Positions 1 through 8,501 of a stretch of 55,086 nt of DNA are shown here, in pieces (the stretch's first letter is position 1; each line of letters opens with the position of its first letter). Made by a program: the position numbers and the translations under genes. Source of the stretch: Planctomycetota bacterium (GTDB taxonomy: Bacteria > Planctomycetota > UBA1135 > UBA2386). The notes under the pieces were generated by a model, which was not told the DNA's origin, made no database searches, and saw only the letters and a program-made list of their open reading frames with translations. The stretch lies in assembly GCA_016235155.1 (NCBI GenBank), contig JACRLW010000050.1, positions 1 to 55,086 on the forward strand, written 5' to 3'.

Positions 1-173
1 GGCGGCGCCATGTCGAGGCCGAAGATCGTCGTGACGGTCTTGCCGCCGCGCCCGCCGGTCTCGCGGCGGATGCGGACGAACTCGTCGACCGGCGGGCGCT
101 TCGGACCCGACTTCCTCGGTGCGGGCGGCCGCCCGCGATGGTCGTCGTCCCAGACGACGTTGCCTCGCGTCAT
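1..173 (-). CDS. yciH: Translation initiation factor, YciH/SUI1 family (partial, runs off left edge)
   Basis: Read on the minus strand from an ATG at 173-171, the frame stays open to the edge of the window and gives 57 residues. It contains VRIRRETGGRGGKTVTTIFG followed by LDM, the basic signature of the eIF1/SUI1 fold (E. coli YciH has VRIQRQTSGRKGKGVCLITG at this place). The N-terminal VVWDDDHRGRP stretch also matches the bacterial family layout. Family members bind the small ribosomal subunit and influence start-codon selection; the bacterial role is modest and not fully settled. About 50 C-terminal residues are missing beyond coordinate 1. The ATG gives an N-terminus of normal length, so the start is probably right. 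Confidence 0.88.
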   Translation of the reverse strand, partial: MTRGNVVWDDDHRGRPPAPRKSGPKRPPVDEFVRIRRETGGRGGKTVTTIFGLDMAP

Positions 174-397
174 GCGCGCAGTCTGCCGCCGCGTCGCGGG
201 GCGCGGAAGGCACATCTTGCGGCGCCGATGGCGTGTTCGACCGGCACCTGAGTCCGGCCTGCTGGCCGCGGACTCCCGATGTCTGCAGCGCGAACCGGAA
301 TCGCGCCCGCGCGGTACACGACGAGATGGTCATCCACGGCATCGGCTCGCCGCACCGGCGCTATGGGGGTGAGGTTCGTCCCGTCCTTCCCTTCGGG

Positions 398-697
398 TCA
401 CGACGCTGAGCGCAGCACCGCCTGTCGTGACCGCTCGAACACAGCCTGCTGAGTCCTCGTGAGACCGGTAAGTCGAACGCGCGTACCGATCGCCTCGGGT
501 CCGAGACTCGCGACGACATCGGACAGCAGGACATTGAAGAAACTGGATGAAGCTCCCAGGACGCCATCCATCGACACCGTAACGACATCGGTCGTGCCGC
601 AGGCCGCGATGACTGCGGCCGCAACGCGTTGCGCCGAGTCCACGATGCGGTCGTCGGGGTTGCAGTAGTCGATCGAACGAATCAGTGACGGGCTCAT
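398..697 (-). CDS. STAS-like domain protein (DUF4325 type)
   Basis: A 99-residue protein. Its core VSMDGVLGASSSFFNVLLSDVV matches the DUF4325 STAS-like pattern of a hydrophobic strand, then a Ser-rich turn and a helix. STAS-like domains usually act as small partner proteins of ATPases or kinases, in the manner of anti-sigma antagonists. Its ATG overlaps the stop of the upstream ATPase gene by 4 bp, so the two are almost certainly translated together. No catalytic residues are evident. The pair may form a regulatory switch, but no target gene is identifiable nearby. Family assignment is fairly secure; function is not known. Confidence 0.72.
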   Translation of the reverse strand: MSPSLIRSIDYCNPDDRIVDSAQRVAAAVIAACGTTDVVTVSMDGVLGASSSFFNVLLSDVVASLGPEAIGTRVRLTGLTRTQQAVFERSRQAVLRSAS

Positions 698-1689
698 GGG
701 CTTGGATGCGTGTTACCGGCGCCGATCGGCAGGGAGAGGCTCACGAGTGTGCCGGGAAAGCCATGGTGGAGGCGTGAGATGCGCCCGCTGGGCCGCTTGG
801 AAGTCACTTCCGCGATGGCTTCATGACTCGCAATCAGGAGTCGCCCTCGGTTGCCTGCGGCGATCGCTGCGAGATTGCTGATGCCCTGTCCCATGTTGTT
901 CGAACGGCGCTTGCTGGACACGTTGCCCTTCAAGACGAGTTCAAGCGCTCGAAAGTCCTCGCTCACTTCATGACCAGCCTGGCGCAGAGTCTGTGCGATC
1001 CCGAGGCCTCGATCTGCGACGGCGATGCGTAACTCCTGCGTGGAGCGGAAGAAGCGACCACAGGCAAGGCCGCCGATGGGGGATCGAGCGTGGTCCTCGA
1101 TGTTCTGGGCGATCTCGGAGTAGCAGAGTCGGAGCAGGTCGATCGTGTCGTCGTCGACGTCAGGAGCGTGGCGCTGCACGAGATCAACCAGTGGGGTACT
1201 GCCGCCCCAATTCGCGCGATCGAATCGCTGGAGTGCGGCGGTCTCGCTGTTCGGATGTCGGGACTCCGTGGTGATGGATTCGTCGACGAGTCGAGCAAGC
1301 CCCGAGTACCGACAGAACGCAACCAACTCGGGCGGTTCGGTAGGGAAGATGAATTCGGAGGTGCCGCCGTGCTGCTTCGTGCAGAGCCACGCCGACGCAA
1401 GCACGACCACTGCGGTGGGCCCGAGGTACCGGCATCGAGAGGCGTCTACTCGCCAAGTCGCCGGCTCGGTCGCCGAGAGGATGGGAGCCAAGCGCCCGAG
1501 CAGGGCCTTGATGTCGGTCCCGCTCAGATCCTGAACGTTGAAGTCGATGCGCGAGTCGATCACTTCGGACAGTCCCGTACGGGTGGCGCAGCGTATCCGG
1601 GTGAACTGCGAACCGCGAATGACCTGAGATCGTCGGATGGATGGATCAACGCGACGCGTTGCCGGCGCCAACTTCGAAGGACAACTCAT
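694..1689 (-). CDS. ATP-binding protein: N-terminal STAS-like region plus GHKL/histidine-kinase-type ATPase domain
   Basis: A 331-residue soluble protein. Residues about 45-160 resemble a STAS fold (WRVDASRCRYLGPTAVVVLA). Residues about 190-325 carry the GHKL ATPase boxes: N box CYSEIAQNIEDHA, G1 box VADRGLGIAQTL and G2 box GQGISNLAAIAAGNRG. There is no dimerisation/phosphoacceptor helix or membrane segment, so it is unlikely to be a classical sensor kinase and looks more like an anti-sigma-type switch ATPase. It overlaps the following DUF4325 gene by 4 bp. The ATG start overlaps the preceding gene by 44 bp and lacks a ribosome site; a GTG at 1563-1561, just before IDSRIDF, is an equally good start. 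Confidence 0.78.
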   Translation of the reverse strand: MSCPSKLAPATRRVDPSIRRSQVIRGSQFTRIRCATRTGLSEVIDSRIDFNVQDLSGTDIKALLGRLAPILSATEPATWRVDASRCRYLGPTAVVVLASAWLCTKQHGGTSEFIFPTEPPELVAFCRYSGLARLVDESITTESRHPNSETAALQRFDRANWGGSTPLVDLVQRHAPDVDDDTIDLLRLCYSEIAQNIEDHARSPIGGLACGRFFRSTQELRIAVADRGLGIAQTLRQAGHEVSEDFRALELVLKGNVSSKRRSNNMGQGISNLAAIAAGNRGRLLIASHEAIAEVTSKRPSGRISRLHHGFPGTLVSLSLPIGAGNTHPSP

Positions 1690-3538
1690 CAGTCACGGTC
1701 GCGGGCACATGCACGGGTGCGGTTCGCGGATGAGAGACATCCTCGAATACGACGCGCCACTCGCCGGGTGGGACGGCGGCGAAGCGGTGCTCGGCGCCGT
1801 TCGCCCAGCCGCGCGAAGGCAGCCGCACCCCGCCGCGCGAGACGAGCACCCAGCGCCGCGCACCCGGATCGGGCGACACCCGCACGCTCACCGGTTCACG
1901 GGGCGGCACTTCGACATGGATACAGCCCGCGTTCGCGTCGAGCGGTCGGTGGTGCTCCTGATCGTCGGTCAGGACCGTGAGTGTCGTCGCGGCGAAGGCG
2001 GTGGGGATGCGGACGACGGCGCGCCCGAGTGCGTCGCTGCGGGTGACCTGGAAGGACTGCGACGCTGCCTGGAATTCGCCGAGTTCGTGGTCCGTGCCGC
2101 TTGCCCATGCATCGAGCCCGTGGACGGTCTCGAGGATGTCGTCGATGCGCGCGTTCGCGACGACCACGAGTGCACCCGCTACGGGACGTCCGGCGTGCGT
2201 CACGTCGACGATCAGCGTACGAGCCGCGGGGACGGTCACCGTGTGCGTGACGCCGCGCGTGTTGCGCGTGTCGAGGATGGTCACGTCGCTGTCGCCGAGC
2301 GTGGGATCGAGCGGCCGCACCCGCAGCAACGATCCCGACCAGTCGCCGATGCGCAGCGGCACGCCGTCGCCGTCGTCGCGTCGCACCGCCGACCAGATCA
2401 CCCATTCGCGCTGACCCTGCAGCGAGACGCGGAACGCGGTCACGCGCCGGGGCTTCTCGCCCCGGGTCATGACGACGAGCCGCACGTCGTTCTCGCTCGA
2501 TGCGCGCAGCACGACCGCGTCGCCCCAGCGCGCGACGACGCGCGGACAGTCCGCGACCCAGGTCGGCTCGGCGATGCGCAGTCTCACGGCTTCCGCAAGA
2601 TCCACACCATTCCCGGCACGCAACACGTAGCGACCCTCGACATCGGTCAGCGCGAGTGCTCGCACGTCAGTCGACTTCCGCCCGCCGGCGGCGACTCGCA
2701 AGCCGCCGATCCCGCGACCGGCAGGGTCGACGACGACGCCCGTGATCCTCGCACCAGTCGCGACGACGAAACGGAAGTCGTGGTCGCCGAGCGGCTCGAC
2801 GACGACCGTCTCCGGTGAAGCGCGCGCGTCGCCGGGTTCGCGCACCTGCACGTTCCAGGTCCCGGCGCGCACGAAGTCGGCCACGACGAACTCGCCGTTC
2901 CGGTCGCTCTCGACCGCGAACGCATCCGCCGCGTCGACGTCGACGAAGGCGTCGTCGAGGGACGGCATCGCGTGCGCGAAACGCAGGACTTCGCCCGCTG
3001 CGGGACGCCCGTCGTGATCGACGAGCGCGCCGCGCAGGTGTCCGCCGCGATGCACCTCGATGCGGCCGACGTCGATCTGGGCTTCGTGCGGGAGCGTGAC
3101 GAGCGTGACCCGCCGTTCCCGTCGCCCGTAGCCGCGATCGCCTCCGACGCGAACGAGAGCGCTTGCGCATGGCGCGAGGACCTCGAAGTGCCAGTCGCCG
3201 CTCGGGACGCGCTGCGCGAGATGCGACGCGAGCGCCTCCCCGCTCGCCGACTCCAACACGATCTCGACCGGGCACTCGGCGGCGTCGCTGCCATCGTCGT
3301 GGACGCAGTGACCGGTGATCCGCACCAAGACACTCTCGACGAGCACGCTCGCATCGCTCCGCCGGTTCGCGCTCGCCTTCGGTTCGCGCTCAGCCGCCGG
3401 CGACACGAGGACCGGGATGGGCCTCGATCCTCCGGGCACGGGATCCCGCGGCTCTTCGTCCGGCGCCTCGCAATCGCAACGCGTCACCGCGAAGGCCAGC
3501 ATCGCGATCAGCATTCCCAGCACGACGAGCACCCGCAT
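1646..3538 (-). CDS. Secreted or anchored protein with carboxypeptidase-regulatory-like repeats
   Basis: About 630 residues. It begins MRVLVVLGMLIAMLAFAVTR, a signal/anchor segment, followed by a Cys-rich, Glu/Pro-rich linker (CDCEAPDEEP). The rest is beta-rich with several regulatory-like units, for example GRIEVHRGGHLRGALVDHDG, GARITGVVVDPAGRGIGG and LTDVEGRYVLRAGNG. These units are typical of extracellular stalk or adhesion proteins. The frame is open a further 49 codons upstream, but that extension is Arg-rich and lacks a signal, so the start was placed at the internal ATG (3538-3536). It is divergent from the NHL-repeat gene at 3689. No catalytic domain is visible and the ligand is unknown. 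Confidence 0.72.
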   Translation of the reverse strand: MRVLVVLGMLIAMLAFAVTRCDCEAPDEEPRDPVPGGSRPIPVLVSPAAEREPKASANRRSDASVLVESVLVRITGHCVHDDGSDAAECPVEIVLESASGEALASHLAQRVPSGDWHFEVLAPCASALVRVGGDRGYGRRERRVTLVTLPHEAQIDVGRIEVHRGGHLRGALVDHDGRPAAGEVLRFAHAMPSLDDAFVDVDAADAFAVESDRNGEFVVADFVRAGTWNVQVREPGDARASPETVVVEPLGDHDFRFVVATGARITGVVVDPAGRGIGGLRVAAGGRKSTDVRALALTDVEGRYVLRAGNGVDLAEAVRLRIAEPTWVADCPRVVARWGDAVVLRASSENDVRLVVMTRGEKPRRVTAFRVSLQGQREWVIWSAVRRDDGDGVPLRIGDWSGSLLRVRPLDPTLGDSDVTILDTRNTRGVTHTVTVPAARTLIVDVTHAGRPVAGALVVVANARIDDILETVHGLDAWASGTDHELGEFQAASQSFQVTRSDALGRAVVRIPTAFAATTLTVLTDDQEHHRPLDANAGCIHVEVPPREPVSVRVSPDPGARRWVLVSRGGVRLPSRGWANGAEHRFAAVPPGEWRVVFEDVSHPRTAPVHVPATVTDELSFEVGAGNASR

Positions 3539-3688
3539 GCGGCGCGCAGTGTGGCCGCCGCCGAGGAGAGCGTGTCGGCCTCCTGAGGCGCGGATCGGGG
3601 AAATCACCCGGCAAGGTCGTGATCGCCGTCCATCCCACGTCGCTCGGATCGCCTCTCTCGCGCTCCGTCCCGCTGACCAGGACATGCC

Positions 3689-4876
3689 GTGATCCGAAAG
3701 TCCGTCGTTCGCGCGATTGCCGCCGGCCTCGCGCTCGCTTCCTCGCCCGCTGCGCAGCTTCCCGCCGGGGGGCTCCTCGTCACCAGCCGCAACACCGACC
3801 AGGTGCTCCTCTATGACGCCTCCGGCGCTTTCGTCCGCGTCTTCGCGCAGGGCGGCGGGCTCGACAATCCCGTCGGGCTGAGTTTCGGCCCCGACTCCAA
3901 CCTCTACGTCGTGAGTGCAAACACCAACTCGGTGCTGCGCTTCGACGGCACGAGCGGTGCCTTCCTCGGTCCCTTCACGCCGGCCGGCGCCCTGAATGCA
4001 CCGCGCAACCTCGCCTTCGGGCCCGACGGCGACTTGTACGTGTGCAACGCCGGCACCAACGCGGTGCTGCGCTTCCGCGGATCAAGCGGCGCGTTCCTCG
4101 GCGTCGCGGCGCAGGACCCCGGTCTTCGCACGCCGACGAGCTTCGCGTTCGGGCCGACGGGCGATCTCTTCGTCGGCAACGTCGCCGACAGCCGCGTGCA
4201 CCGCTTCGAACGAGGCACCGGCCGTTCACTGGGCATCTTCGCGAGCCAGGGCATCGCCGGTGCGCACGACGTCGCGTTCGGACCCGACGGCGCGATGTAC
4301 GTGAGCAACGCCTTCGGCTTCCCGAGCATCGTCCGCTTCGACGGTCGCACCGGGGCCCCGCTCGGCACGTTCGTGAACGACACGGCGATGACGTTTCCGC
4401 TCGGACTCAGCTTCGGCACCGACGGCGACGTCTACGTCGCGAACCAGGGCGGTCACAGCGTGCGGCGCTACGACGGTCGCAGCGGCGCCCTGATCTCCGT
4501 GCACGTCGCGGCGCGCAGCGGCGGACTCGATGCGCCGCTGTTCTGCGCGTTCGTGCCGGCGCCGGCGCTGGTCGTCGCCGCGCCGCGACCGGGGACCGCC
4601 GGCGCGTCGAACGTGTTCGGCGTGAGCGGCGCGATCCCCGGCGCGATCACGGTGCTCGTCCTCGGCGGTATGCCGGGCTCGTCAGCGTTGCCCTGCCCCG
4701 GCCTCGCGCTGTCGATGCAGGACCCGATCGTGCTCGACTTCGACGGCGCCGACGAGGCGGGCAACCTCGTCACACGCATCCCCGTGCCGACTTCCGTCTC
4801 AGGGGTCACCTTCCTGTTCCAGGCGGTGGACTTCGGCCGTTGCGCGGCGAGTCCGCTGCTGAACTGGCGCTTCTGA
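3689..4876 (+). CDS. Secreted NHL-repeat beta-propeller protein
   Basis: A 395-residue protein with a GTG start (the upstream ATG at 3684 closes immediately). A signal peptide ends near ALASSPAAQ. Residues about 25-290 hold six or seven NHL/SMP-30-like repeats with the recurring pattern FGPDG-DLYV--N--T--VLRF (LAFGPDGDLYVCNAGTNAVL is one). These predict a beta-propeller, which in such proteins usually serves protein or ligand binding rather than catalysis. The last 100 residues (APRPGTAGASNVFGVSGA onward) form a separate beta-rich module of a style often seen in large planctomycete exported proteins. The gene converges on 4890-5483 with only 13 bp between the two stops. Confidence 0.8.
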   Translation: MIRKSVVRAIAAGLALASSPAAQLPAGGLLVTSRNTDQVLLYDASGAFVRVFAQGGGLDNPVGLSFGPDSNLYVVSANTNSVLRFDGTSGAFLGPFTPAGALNAPRNLAFGPDGDLYVCNAGTNAVLRFRGSSGAFLGVAAQDPGLRTPTSFAFGPTGDLFVGNVADSRVHRFERGTGRSLGIFASQGIAGAHDVAFGPDGAMYVSNAFGFPSIVRFDGRTGAPLGTFVNDTAMTFPLGLSFGTDGDVYVANQGGHSVRRYDGRSGALISVHVAARSGGLDAPLFCAFVPAPALVVAAPRPGTAGASNVFGVSGAIPGAITVLVLGGMPGSSALPCPGLALSMQDPIVLDFDGADEAGNLVTRIPVPTSVSGVTFLFQAVDFGRCAASPLLNWRF

Positions 4877-4889
4877 CTCGACGGGAAAC

Positions 4890-5483
4890 TCAGCCTTCGT
4901 CGCAGCACAGGCTCGGCGGCGAGACTCCGGCCGCGATCAAACCGACGATGAAGTGCAGGTGGTAGAGGAGCTTCTTCCTCCGACGCGGCATCCCATGCAC
5001 GAGTTGGTCGGTGAGCATCATCTTGAAGCGCAAGGGCGGCGCCAGCTCGAGCAAGTCGCTCACGAGTTCGCCGAGGGTGCTGGGGTGGCCGGGCAGTCCG
5101 CAGTCCCACAGTGCGTTCAGCGACTCGGTGGTGTCGAGGTGCTTGGTCGCGAGATCGAAGTCGACGAGACAGGTGACGGGAGTGTCCTGTTCGACGAGGT
5201 CGCGGAGTTGGCAGCCGATCACGAGTCCGGCGCCGAAGATCGCGAAGCTCTCGTGCCAGGCCTGAGCCGCGCGGGCGGCTGCCGCCGTCTCGTCGAGGAT
5301 CTGCATCAACATCGGCGCCCGGCCGCGCAGCCCGTTGACCTTGCCCCACACGTAACTGCGCATCCAACGCGAGACGCCGACCAGCGCCCGATCCGAGATC
5401 CGCTCCGCGAGCATCGCCGCGGCGTCGCGATGGACGAAACGCACGAGGACGCGATGGACGGGGATCGGGAGTTGGCGAGTCAT
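4890..5483 (-). CDS. Hypothetical protein, 197 residues
   Basis: Not recognised. The protein starts MTRQLPIPVHRVLVRFVHRD and has mixed helical character with no signal peptide or clear membrane segment. Features include SRWMRSYVWGKVNGLRGR, a VTCLVDFDLATKHLDTTESL stretch, a basic MPRRRKKLLYHLHF segment and a Cys pair near the end (SLCCDEG). The ATG was chosen because sequence upstream in the same frame is Arg/Pro-rich and includes the intergenic dyads at 5556-5622. A TACACT hexamer lies 18 nt upstream (minus strand, 5507-5502) and could be its -10 element. It is divergent from the HAF-repeat lipoprotein gene and may share a control region with it. Confidence 0.55.
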   Translation of the reverse strand: MTRQLPIPVHRVLVRFVHRDAAAMLAERISDRALVGVSRWMRSYVWGKVNGLRGRAPMLMQILDETAAAARAAQAWHESFAIFGAGLVIGCQLRDLVEQDTPVTCLVDFDLATKHLDTTESLNALWDCGLPGHPSTLGELVSDLLELAPPLRFKMMLTDQLVHGMPRRRKKLLYHLHFIVGLIAAGVSPPSLCCDEG

Positions 5484-5501
5484 GGCCGAAACGACGCCGG
5501 G

Positions 5502-5507
5502 AGTGTA
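5502..5507 (-). promoter_or_regulatory. Candidate -10 element (TACACT)
   Basis: On the minus strand TACACT lies 18 nt before the ATG of the hypothetical gene ending at 4890, allowing a short leader of about 11 nt. No convincing -35 element was found. Confidence 0.3.
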
Positions 5508-5555
5508 GCGAGGCAGGTGGGAGGGAGATCGAGCGCCAGCCGGCTTCTTGACCGA

Positions 5556-5622
5556 CCCCGATTCGGGGACCCTCAGCCAACGCGACTCGAGCCCGTGCTT
5601 TGGCCTGGACCCCGGATCGGGG
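5556..5622. repeat. Pair of 13-bp dyads, CCCCG-NNN-CGGGG
   Basis: Two near-identical palindromes, CCCCGATTCGGGG at 5556-5568 and CCCCGGATCGGGG at 5610-5622, sit 54 bp apart centre to centre (about five helical turns). Both are preceded by GA and followed by A. They lie between the divergent starts at 5483 and 5719, the position expected for paired operators, though they could also be hairpins. Confidence 0.5.
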
Positions 5623-5718
5623 AGAGTTCGCGGGCCGAGGAGCAACGCACCCGGTCGAGATCGGTGCTTCGGCCTCTTCCCTCCCTTCGACACCTCCTCA
5701 GTGACTCGGACCGCAACC

Positions 5719-6918
5719 ATGCACACTCGTCGAACCAACCCAGGGTCGCGTTCTGCCGCCGCGACGATTACCAGCCTCGCGTCCCTGCTCGCATTCACGG
5801 CATGCGCGACCGGCGATCGCTGGGTCGAGCGACTTCCTGATCGGCCCGACATCGCCGTGCGCATCCGATACGAGGTGATCGACCTCGGGCTCGAGTTCCT
5901 TCCGCCTTCGAACTGGCCCGACGCGCATGTGGCCGGCGGTTGCGGACTGGGCGACGACGGAACGGCGTCATTCACCATCGAGCACCGCTTCCCGGGTGCG
6001 AACGGTCAAGTCGTGCGCAACGCGCAGATCCAGGTCTACCGCGCGAACTCCGGACACACGGTGGCCGCGCCGGGCTCGATCGCAGGTTATGCGGGTCGCG
6101 TGAACAGCCTCGGACAGACATCGGGCTCGTCGTTGTTCGGCAACCCGTCGGGAACCTGGGTCGCCAACACGCTGAGGCCGGTCTTCGTCGGTACCGACGA
6201 TTCCGTGTCCCCGTTGACGGATCAAAACGCCGAGGGTCACGCCACCGCAGTCAACGAGTCCGGCGTCGTCGTCGGGTTTCGCGATGGTGGCAACGGACTC
6301 CCCTGGGGCTTCCCGAGCATCATCCCGACGATGTGGGACTCCGCGACCGCGGCGCCGCGGACGATCGGTCCGTCCGGTCCGTGGGGGATGGCGCTCGACG
6401 TCGACCGGAGCGGCAACGCGGTCGGGTTCGTCCAGATCAACATCGACGGATCGTTCGCAACGGCCGGCTGGGTGCATCGAACAGACGGCAGCGTTGCCTG
6501 GCTCGGCAGCGACGCGGAGGCAATCAGCGAGACCGGGTACATCGCCGTGAACGACCACCCGACGGCACACGTCTATCGCCTCGATGGCACCCATGTCTGG
6601 GAACTCCTGCCGCTGTCCCCGGGGGAAGGAGCATGGTCCCACGTGCGCGACGTGAACGATGCCGGCACTTGCATCGGCGAGTCCAATGGCCGCGCTGTGG
6701 TGTGGTCGGCGTACTCGACGCGGCGCGGGGTCGCTCGCTGCCGGGACATCAATCGGATCGTCAGCGGACTTCTTCCCGCTGGCGTCGAACTGACCGCGGG
6801 ATTGCGCCTCAACAAGTCGGGGCAGTTGCTCTGCCGAGGTGTGGTGACGAGCGCGAACGGGTCGATCGAGGAACCCCACGTCTTTCTCATCCGGGGGTTG
6901 TCGTTCATCGGGCTGTGA
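5719..6918 (+). CDS. HAF-repeat-like secreted lipoprotein
   Basis: About 399 residues. The N-terminus is basic (MHTRRTNPGSRS), then hydrophobic, and ends in LASLLAFTACATGD, a plausible lipobox with Cys as the mature first residue. The body contains repeated HAF-type units: a short strand followed by a conserved 'N-sG-vvG' turn, as in ATAVNESGVVVGFRDGG, VDRSGNAVGFVQIN, VNDAGTCIGESNGRAVVW and LNKSGQLLCRG. Such repeats form beta-propellers of unknown ligand. The ATG at 5719 was chosen because it begins the signal sequence; an in-frame GTG at 5701 is possible. It stands alone between the dyad region and the VIT transporter gene. Confidence 0.72.
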   Translation: MHTRRTNPGSRSAAATITSLASLLAFTACATGDRWVERLPDRPDIAVRIRYEVIDLGLEFLPPSNWPDAHVAGGCGLGDDGTASFTIEHRFPGANGQVVRNAQIQVYRANSGHTVAAPGSIAGYAGRVNSLGQTSGSSLFGNPSGTWVANTLRPVFVGTDDSVSPLTDQNAEGHATAVNESGVVVGFRDGGNGLPWGFPSIIPTMWDSATAAPRTIGPSGPWGMALDVDRSGNAVGFVQINIDGSFATAGWVHRTDGSVAWLGSDAEAISETGYIAVNDHPTAHVYRLDGTHVWELLPLSPGEGAWSHVRDVNDAGTCIGESNGRAVVWSAYSTRRGVARCRDINRIVSGLLPAGVELTAGLRLNKSGQLLCRGVVTSANGSIEEPHVFLIRGLSFIGL

Positions 6919-7068
6919 ACGGGATTGCCCGTCATGGGTCCGTCGGCCGGAGGGCCCCCGCAAGGAGAGCGGCCGAGGCCCTCTCGGTCGTCGCGCCAGC
7001 GACGACGCCGGCAACCCGGATGGGTTGCGGCCGCGGCCGCGATGGGAGTAGTCCGTCGCGCCCCCCGC

Positions 7069-7074
7069 TATCCT
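7069..7074 (+). promoter_or_regulatory. Candidate -10 element (TATCCT) for a near-leaderless transcript
   Basis: TATCCT ends 11 nt before the ATG of the VIT-family gene. No Shine-Dalgarno sequence lies between them, so transcription would begin within a few bases of the start codon. Confidence 0.4.
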
Positions 7075-7085
7075 CCGCGGCCCGC

Positions 7086-7784
7086 ATGCACCACCTCCGC
7101 CATCACGAGTCCCATCGCGTCGCGCGCGTCGGTTGGTTGCGCGCGGGCGTGCTCGGGGCGAACGACGGGATCGTGTCGACGGCGAGTTTGATCGTGGGGT
7201 TTGCGGCGTCGGAGGCCGGGCAGACGGCGGTGTTGCTCGCCGGCGCCGCCGGGCTCGTCGCGGGTGCCTTGTCGATGGCGTGCGGGGAGTTCCTCTCGGT
7301 GAGTTCGCAGCGCGACACCGAGGAGGCGGACCTCGCGCGCGAGCGACAGGAACTCGTCGAGCAGCCGGAACAGGAACTGCGCGAGCTCGCGAAGATCTAC
7401 GAAACGCGCGGGCTCGAGACCGAACTCGCGCGGTTGGTCGCGGAACGGATGACGGCGCACGACGCGCTCGGTGCGCATGCGCGCGACGAACTCGGCATCA
7501 GCGAGGAGCTGCGTGCGCGGCCGATGCAGGCGGCGATCGTGTCGGCGTCGAGCTTCGCGTCGGGCGCGGCCCTGCCGCTCGCGACCGCGGCCGTCCTCGG
7601 CGAACCGGTGCCGCCCGTGTGGATCGGCGTCGCGGCGCTGTTCTACCTCGCGATGCTCGGCGGGATCGGCGCGCACCTCGGCGGCGCCGCGATGGCGCGA
7701 CCAGTCTTCCGCGTCGTCGCCGGCGGAGTCGTCGCGATGGCCGCGACCGCGGCGGTCGGACTCGCGTTCGGGATCGCAGCATGA
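7086..7784 (+). CDS. VIT1/CCC1-family iron/manganese transporter
   Basis: A 232-residue membrane protein. The N-terminal HHLRHHESHR is followed by the family signature RAGVLGANDGIVSTASLIVG in the first helix and a second helix pair near AVLLAGAAGLVAGALSMACG. A charged cytosolic stretch (residues about 80-150, rich in Glu/Arg, with EEADLARERQELVEQPEQ) corresponds to the metal-binding helices of the family. Three more hydrophobic segments finish the protein. Family members export or sequester Fe2+/Mn2+ from the cytosol. The ATG at 7086 starts the conserved domain directly and is preceded by a TATCCT hexamer. The carboxylesterase gene follows after 36 bp. Confidence 0.9.
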   Translation: MHHLRHHESHRVARVGWLRAGVLGANDGIVSTASLIVGFAASEAGQTAVLLAGAAGLVAGALSMACGEFLSVSSQRDTEEADLARERQELVEQPEQELRELAKIYETRGLETELARLVAERMTAHDALGAHARDELGISEELRARPMQAAIVSASSFASGAALPLATAAVLGEPVPPVWIGVAALFYLAMLGGIGAHLGGAAMARPVFRVVAGGVVAMAATAAVGLAFGIAA

Positions 7785-7820
7785 GCAAGACCTCCGAACG
7801 CCGGCGACGGAACCGATCCG

Positions 7821-8501
7821 ATGACTGAGTTGCTGCCCTGTGTCGAAATCGATCCGGACGGCCCGATCCGCGCGGCCGTGATCTGGTTGCACGGCCTTGG
7901 CGCCGACGGCCACGACTTCGAGCCGATCGTCCCCGAGCTGCGCGTCCCCGATCAGCTCGGCGTGCGCTTCGTGTTCCCACACGCACCGGCCATCGCGGTC
8001 ACGCTCAACAACGGTTTCGTGATGCCGGCCTGGTACGACATCGCCGAGATCGACCTGCGGCGGAGTCACGACGAAGTCGGCATCCGCCGTTCCGCCGCGC
8101 AACTCGAAGCGCTCGTCGCGCGCGAACTGCAGCGGGGCGTCCCCGACGAACGCATCGTGCTCGCCGGCTTCTCGCAGGGCGGCGCCGTCGCCCTGTTCAC
8201 CGCTCTCCGCCACCCGCGACGTCTCGCCGGGATCCTCGCGCTCTCGACCTATCTCGTGGGCGAGGACACGCTCGACGCCGAGCGCAGCGCCGTGAACCAC
8301 GACGTGCCGATCTTCATGGGTCACGGCACCTTCGACCCGATGGTCGCGCTGCCGCGCGGAGAGGCGGCGCGCGACGCGTTGCTCGCGCGCGGCTATCAGG
8401 TCGAGTTCCGGACCTACCCGATGGCGCACGCCGTCCATCCGCGCGAGATCGCCGACGTCGGCCGTTGGCTCGTGCGCGTGCTCGCGGATGACGGGCGATG
8501 A
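7821..8501 (+). CDS. Phospholipase/carboxylesterase family alpha/beta hydrolase
   Basis: A 226-residue cytosolic hydrolase of the APT1/LysoPLA family, of normal length. The strand-turn AAVIWLHGLGADGHDF near residue 20 supplies the oxyanion hole. The nucleophile elbow is GFSQGG near residue 115, the acid is probably the Asp of HGTFDPMV near residue 170, and the base is a His in YPMAHAVHP near residue 197. Members cleave short-chain esters or acyl thioesters; the substrate is not predictable. It overlaps the next gene by 4 bp (ATGA), so it is probably co-transcribed with the flavin oxidoreductase. Confidence 0.9.
   Translation: MTELLPCVEIDPDGPIRAAVIWLHGLGADGHDFEPIVPELRVPDQLGVRFVFPHAPAIAVTLNNGFVMPAWYDIAEIDLRRSHDEVGIRRSAAQLEALVARELQRGVPDERIVLAGFSQGGAVALFTALRHPRRLAGILALSTYLVGEDTLDAERSAVNHDVPIFMGHGTFDPMVALPRGEAARDALLARGYQVEFRTYPMAHAVHPREIADVGRWLVRVLADDGR

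Noticed and set aside
10-409. Plus-strand frames at the left edge
   Set aside because: They are antisense to the SUI1-type gene and the intergenic region; no family resemblance.
6919-6990. Possible terminator hairpins after the HAF-repeat gene
   Set aside because: Short GC stems without a T-run; chance pairing is likely at this GC content.
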